A stretch of DNA of 64,000 nucleotides from Pelagomonas calceolata (taxonomy: Eukaryota; Sar; Pelagophyceae; Pelagomonadales; Pelagomonadaceae): contig CAKKNE010000002.1 in NCBI GenBank assembly GCA_918797485.1, positions 3,252,501 through 3,316,500 on the forward strand. The letters run 5' to 3'. This document shows, one piece after another, positions 27,572-36,569 of this stretch. The translations under genes were made by a program, and so were the position numbers. Positions within the stretch are counted from its first letter, which is position 1. Every line of letters begins with the position of its first letter. Under the pieces are notes generated by a model. That model did no database searches, was not told the DNA's origin, and saw only the letters and a list, made by a program, of their open reading frames with translations.

Positions 27572-29356
27572 ATGTCCTCGCTCCGCCTCGCCATCCTCGC
27601 GTCCATGCGCGAGGCGGGCATCACGAGCCCGCAGCAGGCGCCCTCGGCGTCGCCGCCGCGCAAGCGCAAGAGCCCGCAGCCCAAGAAGGACTCGCAGCCC
27701 AAGAAGAAGAGCCGCCCCGCCGCCTCGCCGCCGCCGCCCAAGAAGAGCCCCGCCAAGAAGGCCCGGCCGCCGCCGTCGTCCTCGTCGAGCGACGACGACG
27801 ACGACAGCAGCGACGACGAGCCCGTCGGCCTGCGGCCCGCGGCCAAGCTGCCGCGCGCGCCGTCGCTGCCGGACCTCAAGACGCCGAAAGCGCCCAAACC
27901 CAAGCCGACGCCCAAGCCCAAGCCGGCGCCGAAGCCGCGGCCGTCGCCCAAGCCCGAGGCGCCGCCGCGGACGCCGGGCTCGCCCGCGCCGCCCAAGAAG
28001 AAGAAGCCCCCGGTCAAGCGCAGCGTCTCGGCGCCCGTGCTCTCGCCGCCGCCTGCCGAGGCCCCAGCGGGCGGGCCGCGGCCGGGCCGGTCGGCGGCCA
28101 AGGAGGCGGCGCGGCGCATCGCGAGCCACGACTACCAGAGCCCCGAGGCCAAGGCCGCCGCCGCCCAGGCCGCGGCCCTGGCGGCCGAGAAGGAGCGGCG
28201 GCGGCCGCCGCGGCCGCCGCCGAAGCCGCGGACGCCCCAGGAGGACCAGAAGTGGGCGCAGTGCGACCGCTGCGGCACGTGGCGGCGGCTGCCGCCCCAC
28301 GTCGACGTCGACCGCCTGCCCGAGCGCTGGTTCTGCGAGATGAACGTCTGGGACGCGGCGCGCGCGCGCTGCGACGCGCCCGAGCCCGGCGCGACGACGC
28401 CCGAGGCGGCGGCGGCGCCGCTCGAGTCGCCGGGCGCGGAGCCGCAGTGGGTCCAGTGCGACGGCTGCCAGAAGTGGCGCCGCGTGCCCCATTACGTCGA
28501 CGTCGCTTCGTTGCCGGACCGCTGGTTCTGCGCCATGAACCGCTGGGACCCGCTCCGGAACTCGTGCGCCGCGCCCGAGGAGACCGCGGAGGAGCAGCTC
28601 GCTCCCAAAAAACGGCGCGGTCCGGCACCGGGCAAGCCCGCGCGGCGCGCGCCCGAGTCCGCCGGCGCGAAGCGGGGCCGGAACCAGTACACGGCGCGGC
28701 GCGACGCCGAGGAGCGCGCGCGCGCCGAGGCGCGCGCGGCGGGCCGGCCCTGGCCGCCGCCCGGCGGCTTCCGCTGGGAGCCCGCGCGGCCGTCTCCACA
28801 AAGGCCGCCGCGGAGCCCGCCGCGCGGGCCCGCCGCCGCCTCTTCTGCACAGCCGCGCGGCGGCGCGCCGTACCTCCAGGCCGCGCGGCCGCCCAAGCCC
28901 AAGCCGGTCTGGAACTGGGTCCAGTGCGAGCGCGCGGCCTGCCGGAAGTGGCGGCGTTTGCCCTTGTCGCTCAAGCCCGAGGCCCTGCCGGACGCCTGGG
29001 TCTGCTCGATGAACACGTGGGACCAGCGGTTCGCGTCGTGCGAGGCCGCCCAGGAGGACGAGGACGCGATCGACGACGGCCAGTCGGAAAAAAAGCTCAG
29101 CTTCCGCGAGATCATTTTCAACGCCGAGGGCAAGTACCGGCCGCCCTTCTCGGAGCGCTCCGCCGTGTCGTCGATCTTCGCCGTGGGCACGACGACGGTC
29201 AACGGGCGGACGCGCGACGTCGCGGCCTACGAGGACTCGCCCGTCTACGTCGACGCGCACGCCTTCCTGTCGCCCCTCCCGCGGCGGAGCTCCGCGGAGC
29301 AGCTCCAGCCGCTGCTGCCGCGGCGGTCGAGCGAGCCCGACCGGCTCGGGGCCTAG
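27572..29356 (+). CDS. Protein with three CW-type zinc fingers
   Basis: 594 residues. A long Ser/Pro/Lys-rich N-terminus (poly-Ser/Asp SSDDDDDSSDDEPVG; PKPTPKPKPAPK) is followed by CW domains near residues 228-270, 291-334 and 449-491. Each has W-x-QC-x2-C (or C-x4-C)-x3-W-R-R and the distal Cys pair (WAQCDRCGTWRRLP, WVQCDGCQKWRRVP, WVQCERAACRKWRRLP; distal WFCEMN, WFCAMN, WVCSMN). CW domains read histone H3 lysine-4 methylation. The C-terminus (KKLSFREIIFNAEGKYRPPF) has ordinary composition and may be a separate conserved region. Likely a nuclear chromatin factor; no enzymatic domain is seen. Confidence 0.9.
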   Translation: MSSLRLAILASMREAGITSPQQAPSASPPRKRKSPQPKKDSQPKKKSRPAASPPPPKKSPAKKARPPPSSSSSDDDDDSSDDEPVGLRPAAKLPRAPSLPDLKTPKAPKPKPTPKPKPAPKPRPSPKPEAPPRTPGSPAPPKKKKPPVKRSVSAPVLSPPPAEAPAGGPRPGRSAAKEAARRIASHDYQSPEAKAAAAQAAALAAEKERRRPPRPPPKPRTPQEDQKWAQCDRCGTWRRLPPHVDVDRLPERWFCEMNVWDAARARCDAPEPGATTPEAAAAPLESPGAEPQWVQCDGCQKWRRVPHYVDVASLPDRWFCAMNRWDPLRNSCAAPEETAEEQLAPKKRRGPAPGKPARRAPESAGAKRGRNQYTARRDAEERARAEARAAGRPWPPPGGFRWEPARPSPQRPPRSPPRGPAAASSAQPRGGAPYLQAARPPKPKPVWNWVQCERAACRKWRRLPLSLKPEALPDAWVCSMNTWDQRFASCEAAQEDEDAIDDGQSEKKLSFREIIFNAEGKYRPPFSERSAVSSIFAVGTTTVNGRTRDVAAYEDSPVYVDAHAFLSPLPRRSSAEQLQPLLPRRSSEPDRLGA

Positions 29357-29760
29357 TTTTTTAGTGGAGTAATTTGTACTCGCACTACTACTAGTATCCG
29401 CCTCGATAGCGTAAAATAATCGAGGCCATGGGTTTCCTAGTGTGTCGATACGCTAGCTCGCTAGGTCTTGCGGCTCGCCAAAATACACCAGCGATTGAAG
29501 GTGCCTTCTACTGTCCATATAGTACATCATATACACTCCAGCCCAGTTTTCATACAAGTTCGACGGAACCGGAGCCGACGGCCCGCGCTCGGAGGGCGGG
29601 AGAAGAATTCTACTAGACAACTCTCGCGTTTATGTTCGTTTCCTTCCGTTTGTTGGTGGTAGAGTCCATCCAACCCGCATCAGCGCCCACTGAGCTATTT
29701 TAGATCTTCCGTTAGAGCCGCGCGGATCGGCGACTTCGGTCCCCCGCGTTTTCATGAAAA

Positions 29761-30144
29761 TGGGCAAAAGACCTAGACCTGCGAGTATCAGCGACGACAC
29801 TATCCGGATGGACCATAACGCCGTTGTTCTATTCACGATCGACCGACTTGCCCGTTCTCCGCGGACGACGGTGCGTACGCGGGGCACTGGAAAGGCCCCA
29901 GACCCGTGAGTTGTAAAATAAATTTGCGTTTTAGGCGCTTCTGTTATGGGACGGGCCAGCTAACCGGGCTGAACACGCACTACATTCGATTAATTGTACC
30001 GTAGGCTCCCGGTGGCACGTCAGTATCCCGACCCCAACATCGATCGAATTTGGGCAAATTACTTGGACCTGCGACCATCAGCGCGTGTATCATCACCATG
30101 GACCATGACGCGATCATTTGTTGCATGAACGACCGACTTGCGCG
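29761..30144 (+). repeat. Diverged duplicate pair, two 94-bp units 290 bp apart
   Basis: Units 29761-29854 and 30051-30144 both begin TGGGCAAA and end GACCGACTTG plus four bases, have identical length and share GGACCTGCGA-like, ATCAGCG and ATGGACCAT blocks. Similarity fades out upstream. Read on the plus strand both encode MDH(N/D)A and DRLAR, so they may be remnants of a duplicated short coding segment. Confidence 0.7.
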
Positions 30145-30620
30145 GGGTCCAGATCAAGATGTTCACGTCCCGAGCGTAGGCAGCCAAAAGTACCCTTCTC
30201 GTGGTGTAGATGTCATATACTCGTAATTGACTATCGGTGGGGTAGTATGGGGTCCGACGAGAGCGCTACGGCGACTACTGGAGGGCCTCGGGTAATTGAC
30301 GTTTTTGACGGGAACGGGGCGCCATCGAGTGAGATGCCTGGCCAAGAGAATTGCCATATGTATATACCGAGGGAAGCCGCCACGCATGCGGCGTAGGCGA
30401 TTGCACATGTCTAGTAGCGATCCTAAAACGACCTCCGGGAGACCTCAGGACCACGAATTGACAGGATTCAGCCGGCGCGGCCGCCATGGCGGCGTCGTCA
30501 ATTTCGCGAATTAAAAAAATTATTTTTTTCGGCCCCCAGTAAGTGTCCCATTGATCTCTTTGGACCAGTAGGGAACTGAAGGCCACTCAAACAGCTGCAT
30601 GCCGCGTGCTTCAATGCGTC

Positions 30621-30644
30621 CTAGTGGTCTTACACGACGCTAGC
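30621..30644 (-). promoter_or_regulatory. Shared dyad motif, copy 7 (variant)
   Basis: Plus-strand reading CTAGTGGTCTTAC then ACGACGCTAGC; one extra G and some drift relative to consensus. It is 166 bp upstream of the carrier ATG, and the gene-poor island lies on the other side, so it serves one promoter. Confidence 0.65.
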
Positions 30645-30810
30645 TAACTTTTGGAGCACGCGCTTTATTGAGAGCCAAGCTCCACTTGGCGAGAGCCTAC
30701 CAGTTGCAGCACGTCGCGAGACGTTTCGCAGTGATATTTGGCGCGGGCAACAGAATTACTGGAACTGACACGGACGCACAGCCGCTGAAGTCGCCCTACT
30801 CTCAACAAGC

Positions 30811-31812
30811 ATGTCAGCGGGCTCCGAGGGCGAGCTCGCGCTGCACGAGCGCATGGCGGCCGCCTCCGGCGGCGCGGCGCTCACGGCGCTCGCGGTGACG
30901 CCTTTCGACGTCGTCAAGACGCGCATGCAGCTCGCCGCCGAGGCGCCGCGCGGCGTGGGCGCGATGGCGACGTGCCCGAGCTGCGGCGTCTTCGTGCTGA
31001 ACAACGGGTTGATGGAGCACGTGCTCGAGAAGAAGGAGTGCTCCAACGTCTTCCCGCGGGGGAGGGTCGAGGCGGCGCCGTCGACGCTCCGGTCCATGAC
31101 GCTCGTCGCGCGCGCCGAGGGCGTGCGGGGCCTCTATGCGGGCCTGGGTCCTACATTAATCATGGCCGTGCCGAACACGGCCCTGTATTTCACGGCTTAC
31201 GATGAGTTGCGGAGAGTGGGGCCGGACCACTGGTCCGCTCCAATAATTTGCGGCGCGTCCGCTCGACTACTAGCGGCGACGGCCGTCGCGCCCTTTGAGC
31301 TCGCTAGGACGCAATTACAAGCACTGAGCGGCGCGAATCGGAGCGGCTACTTCTCGGTGTTGCGGGACAGCGTGCGGCAGCGAGGTCTGGGCACGCTCTG
31401 GCGGGGTCTCGCGCCGACGCTGTGGCGCGACGTGCCCTTCTCCGGGTTATACTGGGCGGGCTTCGAGAGCTTTCGACGGGCGCTGACGCCGACTTGGTAC
31501 CGGACCGCCGAGGACCCGTCGCTGTCCGCGCTGCGGTCGGCCGTCGCGGGCCTGGGCGCGGGCGCGCTCGCGGCGCTCCTCACGACGCCGGCCGACGTCG
31601 CGAAGACGCGGTTGCAAGTGGCGGCCTACGACGTGCCCGGCTCGAGCGTGCCCCGGGGCTCCACGGGGGCGCTCCTCGCGTCCATCGCGCGGACCGAGGG
31701 GCCCGCTTCACTGTTCGCCGGTGCGGGACCGCGCTTGTTGAAGGTGGCGCCGGCCTGCGCCATCATGATCGGCTCCTACGAGTACGCCAAGGCGCTGTTC
31801 CGGCCGCGGTGA
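30811..31812 (+). CDS. Mitochondrial carrier, SLC25A39/40 (glutathione) type
   Basis: 333 residues with the three carrier signatures PFDVVKTRMQ, PFELARTQLQ and PADVAKTRLQ, and six expected membrane helices. Matrix loop 1 holds CPSCGVFVLNNGLMEHVLEK followed by ECSNVFPRG: the NGLMEH block and clustered Cys are the mark of the SLC25A39/40/MTM1 branch, where the Cys loop senses iron-sulfur status. Transport of glutathione into mitochondria is known for this branch; specificity here is inferred. The gene starts at the first ATG after the dyad motif and converges on the LOTUS protein with 23 bp between stops. Confidence 0.9.
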   Translation: MSAGSEGELALHERMAAASGGAALTALAVTPFDVVKTRMQLAAEAPRGVGAMATCPSCGVFVLNNGLMEHVLEKKECSNVFPRGRVEAAPSTLRSMTLVARAEGVRGLYAGLGPTLIMAVPNTALYFTAYDELRRVGPDHWSAPIICGASARLLAATAVAPFELARTQLQALSGANRSGYFSVLRDSVRQRGLGTLWRGLAPTLWRDVPFSGLYWAGFESFRRALTPTWYRTAEDPSLSALRSAVAGLGAGALAALLTTPADVAKTRLQVAAYDVPGSSVPRGSTGALLASIARTEGPASLFAGAGPRLLKVAPACAIMIGSYEYAKALFRPR

Positions 31813-31835
31813 CTTAAATGATATTGTGCTTAGGC

Positions 31836-33662
31836 CTAGGCCGCGATGACCTTCCGTTTCAGGGCGGCGAACTCTTCGGCGGTCAGCGCGCCGCACGTGA
31901 GGAGCTCGTGGAGCTTCTTGATCTGCACGAAGTCCGGCACCGCCGCGGGCGCCGGCGTCGGGGGAGCCCGCGCGGCGGCCGGTCGCCGCTCGTAGTCCGA
32001 GTCGATCGTCGGCGGCGAAGGTCGCGGCTTCCGCGCGGCGTCCGGCGACGCGTCCGGCGTCACGGCCGGCGCCCCCCGCGGCGCTGAGTCAGGCTTGCGA
32101 CGCGCCTCGCTCGTCGGTCGCCGTGCCGGCGCCGGCCGTTGCGGCTCGTCCTCGGACGCCGTCGCCGCGGTCTTCGCGTTCCGCGCCGCCGCCGCCACCG
32201 CTTCCCGCGGGGCGGTCGTCGTCGTGGCGCCCGTGTCCTGAGCCGGTGCGCCGGTCTTCGGGTCGTGGCCCAGCGTCGAAAAGTCGATCTTCCCGTCGTC
32301 CTTGATCCGCAATACGCGGACGAAGAGCCGATCGCGCTTGGCCGGGAGGATCGGCGCGCCCGCCGCGTCCAGTCGGCAATTGGACCGGTGCAACAGGCCT
32401 CGGCCGCCGCTGTCGAGCTCCACAAAAGCGCCGAACGTGGCTTTGTCCGAGCAGGTGCCGGCGTAAAAGCCGCCGACCTCAACAACGGGGGCGTCCGCGG
32501 ACCCGTCGGCCGACGCGTCGTCCCGCCGCAGAATCCGTTTCGGCGTCGGACGCTCGGGCCGTAGCGTGGCGCCGAGGTCCGCCTCGATCTCGCCCATGAG
32601 CACCGGCGTCGGCACGGAGCGGTGCGGCCGCGCCGGTGGCGGCGGCGAGGCGACCGACGCCGGCGCGGTTGACTTCTCGTCGGCGTTCGATGAGACCGCG
32701 GGCGCCGGCGCGGCCGCGGCGGGCGCGGCTTGCGCGTCGCCATCCGCATCCGGTGACCGCAGTTCCTCCTCGCAGCGCGCGCGCCGTACGATCCCACCGT
32801 GCTGGCCGGGTTGCAGGGAGACGCCGGGGAGGCGTTCGACGAGCAGCTTAAGCCGCTCGAAGCCCAGGGCCCGGTAGTCGAGGTCCTTTCCGTGTACCCG
32901 TCGGTAGCTGGGAGGAAGGTGTGACATAAAGATCTCGCCGGTGTCGTCAAGGACCGCCAGGACGTCGCGTTCCATGGCGTTCAGGGGCAATACAGGCTCG
33001 TCTGCGGCAGGCGTCGACGCCGATGCCGCGGCGTCAGAAGCGGACGGTATAGGCTTTGCGGCGTCCGCCGCCGCTTCGGGCGCGCGCGGCGCGACGGGCG
33101 GGTCCCGAGCGACGCTCTTGGCGGGGCGCGTTCGCCGCGGGCGCTCCGGGCTCGGCGGCCGCCGCGCGTGGCGCGTCAGGGCCCGCACGACCGCCCGCTG
33201 GGCGTTGCGCCGGTCCTTGCCGGCGGCCGCAGCGGCCGCGCTCCGGCACTCGTACGCGCTGCGGTCGCGCAGGAACGCGACGAGGTCCGCCGGGTAGCTC
33301 ACCTCGCGGCAGCCCAGGGTCGTGGCCGCCGCGGCCGCCCGCGCGTTCGCCCGCCGGACCGCCGCGAGGTCCGCGGCGTCGAGCGCCACCGTCTCCGTCG
33401 CGACGGCGGCGCGGCGCGGCGGCGTTTTCTCCTCGGGTTCCGCTTCGAGCACCTGCACCGCGACGCGGCCGAGGCGCCGGAGGAGGCCCTGCAGCGCCAC
33501 CGCGTCGGGCGCGCCGGGGGCGGCGCGCGCGGCCGCGGCCGCGGCGTCTCGGATGGCGCCGAGGGCCTCGTCGTGCGCCGGCGGCAGCGGTTGCTTTTCT
33601 TGCGTCTTCGCCGTGCGCGGCGGGCTGGCGAAGCGCACGCGCATGCCATTTCCTTTCCCCAT
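31836..33662 (-). CDS. LOTUS (OST-HTH) + S1 + SHOCT protein
   Basis: 608 residues from ATG 33662 (MGKGNGMRVRFASPP); the frame is open up to 33836 but that leader has no conserved look. Residues about 30-160 are helical and might be a PUB-like fold (weak). The LOTUS/OST-HTH domain, about 235-305: MERDVLAVLDDTGEIFMSHL, PPSYRRVHGKDLDYRALGF. The S1-like RNA-binding barrel, about 395-475: VVEVGGFYAGTCSDKATFGA, FVELDSGGRGLLHRSN. The C-terminal 35 residues, IKKLHELLTCGALTAEEFAA, match SHOCT. LOTUS domains bind RNA G-quadruplexes or helicases in RNP granules. Together with S1 this points to RNA regulation; the exact job is unknown. Confidence 0.82.
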   Translation of the reverse strand: MGKGNGMRVRFASPPRTAKTQEKQPLPPAHDEALGAIRDAAAAAARAAPGAPDAVALQGLLRRLGRVAVQVLEAEPEEKTPPRRAAVATETVALDAADLAAVRRANARAAAAATTLGCREVSYPADLVAFLRDRSAYECRSAAAAAAGKDRRNAQRAVVRALTRHARRPPSPERPRRTRPAKSVARDPPVAPRAPEAAADAAKPIPSASDAAASASTPAADEPVLPLNAMERDVLAVLDDTGEIFMSHLPPSYRRVHGKDLDYRALGFERLKLLVERLPGVSLQPGQHGGIVRRARCEEELRSPDADGDAQAAPAAAAPAPAVSSNADEKSTAPASVASPPPPARPHRSVPTPVLMGEIEADLGATLRPERPTPKRILRRDDASADGSADAPVVEVGGFYAGTCSDKATFGAFVELDSGGRGLLHRSNCRLDAAGAPILPAKRDRLFVRVLRIKDDGKIDFSTLGHDPKTGAPAQDTGATTTTAPREAVAAAARNAKTAATASEDEPQRPAPARRPTSEARRKPDSAPRGAPAVTPDASPDAARKPRPSPPTIDSDYERRPAAARAPPTPAPAAVPDFVQIKKLHELLTCGALTAEEFAALKRKVIAA

Positions 33663-33869
33663 GGTGAATATGTGTTTGGGCTTGTTTGTGCGCGTTACGG
33701 CGGCGCGCGGCGCAACCGCTGCCCGCAGGCCTGCACCAGCAAAGTCTCCACCGATTTCACGCGGCGCAACGAGTCGGCTGCGTCTACAATTCGTGTTAGC
33801 AGAGCAGCAATTCGTGTTTGGGAAGTGGCCTACCAAAAAGCTTGCGTACGGGTCCGGACTTACAACGCC

Positions 33870-35036
33870 CTAGTGCCGCGCCCCGACCATCTCCAAACCA
33901 GCCAGCGGCGCCGGCAGGCCCAGCAGGTCGACGAAGCGCGCGTTGCCGGCGACGGAGATGCGCCACGCGCGCCGGTCGCCCGCCGCGTCGCCCGAGTGCT
34001 GGAACGGGTAGCACTCGTCGTCGAGGAGCGTCACCCGGAAGTCGTCGCCCACGAAGTCCAGGGCCAGCGTGTCGTGGCGGTAGGTCCCTTTGAAAATACC
34101 ATAAACGTTCGGGACGAAGCGCCAGGGCGACATGACCGCGATGCGCAAATGGCAGCCGCCGCCCCCCTTGTCGGAGCGCGCGAAGGGGAAGAGGCGCATG
34201 CCGCCGCCGTAGAACGGGGTACTTCCGGCGCACGCGAGCGTCGCGCTCCCTTCATATAACAAACCCGTCTCGACGGGGATCGCCGCGTCGCCGCGCCGCG
34301 GATCGACGTAGGCGCACTCTGATAAGGCTTCCACTCGGACGCGCATCTGCCTCTTCCTTCTCAAGTACGCGGGCAGCGTCCGGAGCGCCATCGCGAAGAA
34401 ATAGCCCCCTACGCTCCTCATGAGCGGCCCGATGATCGTGTTCTGCGTGGCCTTCGCCTGGCGCTTGTAGTCGTCCAACAGGAACGCATCGAAGCCCTGG
34501 CCCGCGATGAAACAAAGTTCGTTCTGGTCGGTCGACAGGACGGGCACGGACAACGTGGCGTTGACTCCATGCTTCAAAGCAGCACAGGCCCTGCGCACGC
34601 CCTTCGACCCGCACCACCGTCTGTAATGGCGGCCTAGGGCGTACCTCGAAACGGCATTGCCGGTGCCCAGCGGCAACGTACAAATCGCCGGCAGGTCGTC
34701 TATACTCGCATATTCCTGGCTCAGGTCCCTTAGGAGAGCCCCGAGGGTCCCGTCTCCCCCACACGCCACGACCGTCGCGTAGCGCCTCTCATAAATTTTC
34801 TTCGCGGCGACGTGCGCCTCGGTCAGCGACTTCGTCGCGAACACGTTCTCGGCGCCCAATTCCTCTTCGGCGGCCGCGACGGCGCGCTTCGTGACGCCCC
34901 GCGCGTTCAGGGAGAGCAGCGCGCACACGCTCGAGTCCGTAGCTTGGAGCGGCGCGGCGCGCAATACTGGTTTGCTGCGCGGCGCGTGGAAGGCCTGGTT
35001 GAGGTGGAGCAGGGCGAGGACGAGTAACGATTGCAT
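33870..35036 (-). CDS. DAG-kinase/sphingosine-kinase-fold lipid kinase, plastid-directed
   Basis: 388 residues from ATG 35036. MQSLLVLALLHLNQAFHAPR is a signal peptide with an AFHAP plastid motif; the upstream ORF extension to 35150 would destroy this. The NAD-kinase-like catalytic domain has VVACGGDGTLGALL (glycine loop near residue 91), CTLPLGTGNAVSRYALGR and GQGFDAFLLDDY. The C-terminal beta domain has ETGLLYEGSATLACAGSTPF and GGGMRLFPFA. The closest type is the DAGK_cat/LCB-kinase family, which phosphorylates diacylglycerol, ceramide or sphingoid bases; the lipid here is unknown. A TATA-like run lies 105 bp upstream. Confidence 0.88.
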   Translation of the reverse strand: MQSLLVLALLHLNQAFHAPRSKPVLRAAPLQATDSSVCALLSLNARGVTKRAVAAAEEELGAENVFATKSLTEAHVAAKKIYERRYATVVACGGDGTLGALLRDLSQEYASIDDLPAICTLPLGTGNAVSRYALGRHYRRWCGSKGVRRACAALKHGVNATLSVPVLSTDQNELCFIAGQGFDAFLLDDYKRQAKATQNTIIGPLMRSVGGYFFAMALRTLPAYLRRKRQMRVRVEALSECAYVDPRRGDAAIPVETGLLYEGSATLACAGSTPFYGGGMRLFPFARSDKGGGGCHLRIAVMSPWRFVPNVYGIFKGTYRHDTLALDFVGDDFRVTLLDDECYPFQHSGDAAGDRRAWRISVAGNARFVDLLGLPAPLAGLEMVGARH

Positions 35037-35457
35037 GGCTGTTGCTGCAGGAGTCGTGCTCTTGCTCTTTGTGCTTGCACTGGAAGTGCAATCCGAAGCG
35101 GCAGACGCTGCTGCAGCCGAAAACGTCGGATGCAGGCAATTATATAGCAACGGCAGGGATCACGCAGTGTGGCTGTTGGCCATATGGTGTCTGCACTGCC
35201 CTCAATTGGCATGCACACTACGGCCTACTGGTAGGATACCAAGCCCCCCTAGTTACATTATGTATTGCAGTAACTTGTAGGAAAACCAGGGGGTAGCTGA
35301 GCGCCCAGCGGCGCTGCTAAAAGCGCTGCGATCTCGGTCCAGCTGCATCGCATTAAAACTTGATTGGGGGAGGCAGCCCACACGCAGCTGCTGCGCAGCA
35401 TACTCTAATCAAGTTTTAATAACTTGTTCACAGCCCGAGAACGTTGGTGCTGCCACG
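35037..35457. other. 421-bp spacer with a TATA-like run and a hairpin
   Basis: Between the lipid kinase and the interrupted block. It holds a TATATA run at 35141-35146, suited to the minus-strand gene, and a 14-bp inverted repeat at its right end. The shared dyad motif is absent. Confidence 0.5.
35352..35420. repeat. 14-bp perfect inverted repeat around a 41-nt loop
   Basis: ATTAAAACTTGATT at 35352-35365 and its exact complement at 35407-35420. AT-rich arms enclose a GC-rich loop with GCAGCTGCTGC. It ends 37 bp before the first ATG of the interrupted block. No flanking target duplication is visible, so a miniature transposon is not supported. Confidence 0.8.
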
Positions 35458-36569
35458 ATGCCGCGGGTGTGGAAGCCCGCGGCGGACGATCAGCACATCT
35501 TCGACGCCCTGCCAATGCCGGAGGGGGACGTCTTCCTCAGCGACGACGAGCTCCTCATGGAGATGGACGGCGTGGCGACGCGCGCCGCGCTCAACGCGGC
35601 GCTCGGTCCCACCGCGAGGACAAGGGTGACCTTTGATGCCGAGGGTCGGTACTGGCGGAAGTCGTACGAAATTGATAAGGAGCCGCGGTGCATCTACTTC
35701 TTGCCAGCCGTGCAGAACCCGCGCGCGCGCTCGAGGAGTACCCGATGGCGTCGAGCCGCCGTTCCCGCGACCAGAGGAGAAGTTCCAGTGCAAGAGGAAG
35801 CAGCCGCCCCGAGCGCCGCGCAAGCCGTCGAAGACGACGGCGCGGTCCGGCGAGAAGCGCCCGACGTCCGCGCGGCCTAGGATGTACACGACGCCCGGCG
35901 AGAAGGTCACGCGCGTGGATCCGGTTGATGATGCTGAGCTGCTCGTGCCGGACGAAGACGTGGTCGACCTCGACGAAGTCGCGCCAGTACCACGGCCCGT
36001 GACACGACGAGATTTAATGGCCCTAGAGCAGCGCGCCGAAGACGCGCTCGCGGCGTGCGACCGCGCGGAAGCCGCGCGCGCCGCGGCCGTCGCGGCCCAC
36101 GCGGAGCTACGCGACAGACAGGACGCAGTCTTCGCGAGGAGCGCCACCGACTCGGCAAGACTTATGCTTCTCTCTCTGGACCGCGAGGCGAACGCGCTCT
36201 CCGCGGAGAGAGCGGCACGACGGCGCGACGTTGATCGCCTTAGAGCCAAATTTTCACAAGAGAAAAGAACGCATGGAAAAAGACTGTGAGAGCGCGCGGC
36301 GGCGCGGCTAGACGAGGAGCGGCGGCGATTGGAGGAGGGTTTGGACAAACACGCGCGAGTTGCAGCGGCAACTCGACGCGCAAACTGAAGTCGCCGATTT
36401 GAAAAAGAAACAAAGCCAGCTCAACCTCGAGCTTTATGGCCTTCGACGGCTTCGAGGCGCCTGGCTGGGTTCTCGTGTTGCGTATTTACCGGAGGAGCCG
36501 CCGCCGGATTCGGACTTCGAAGGCGTCGTTGTGGCCCGTGGTCCACGCCGTCGGCGACTTTCTCAGTAG
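35458..36569 (+). pseudogene. Interrupted coding region, coiled-coil protein, unrecognised
   Basis: Begins with a protein-like start (MPRVWKPAADDQHIFDALPM, LSDDELLMEMDG) and continues as Pro/Lys-rich, acidic (DEDVVDLDEVAPVPRP) and then coiled-coil text (LMALEQRAEDALAACDRAEA). It is broken in a few places, unlike every confident gene around it. No family recognised. It could be a decaying host gene, a gene with introns I cannot place, or the left part of an inserted element that includes the next block. Confidence 0.45.

Larger units (their letters stand above)
29357..30810. other. 1.45-kb gene-poor, less GC-rich island
   Basis: The largest gap without a confident gene. Short open frames occur on both strands but none has a recognisable domain. 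It contains the duplicated 94-bp unit described separately and, near its right end, the dyad motif of the carrier gene. Base composition is visibly less GC-rich than the flanks. Confidence 0.6.
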
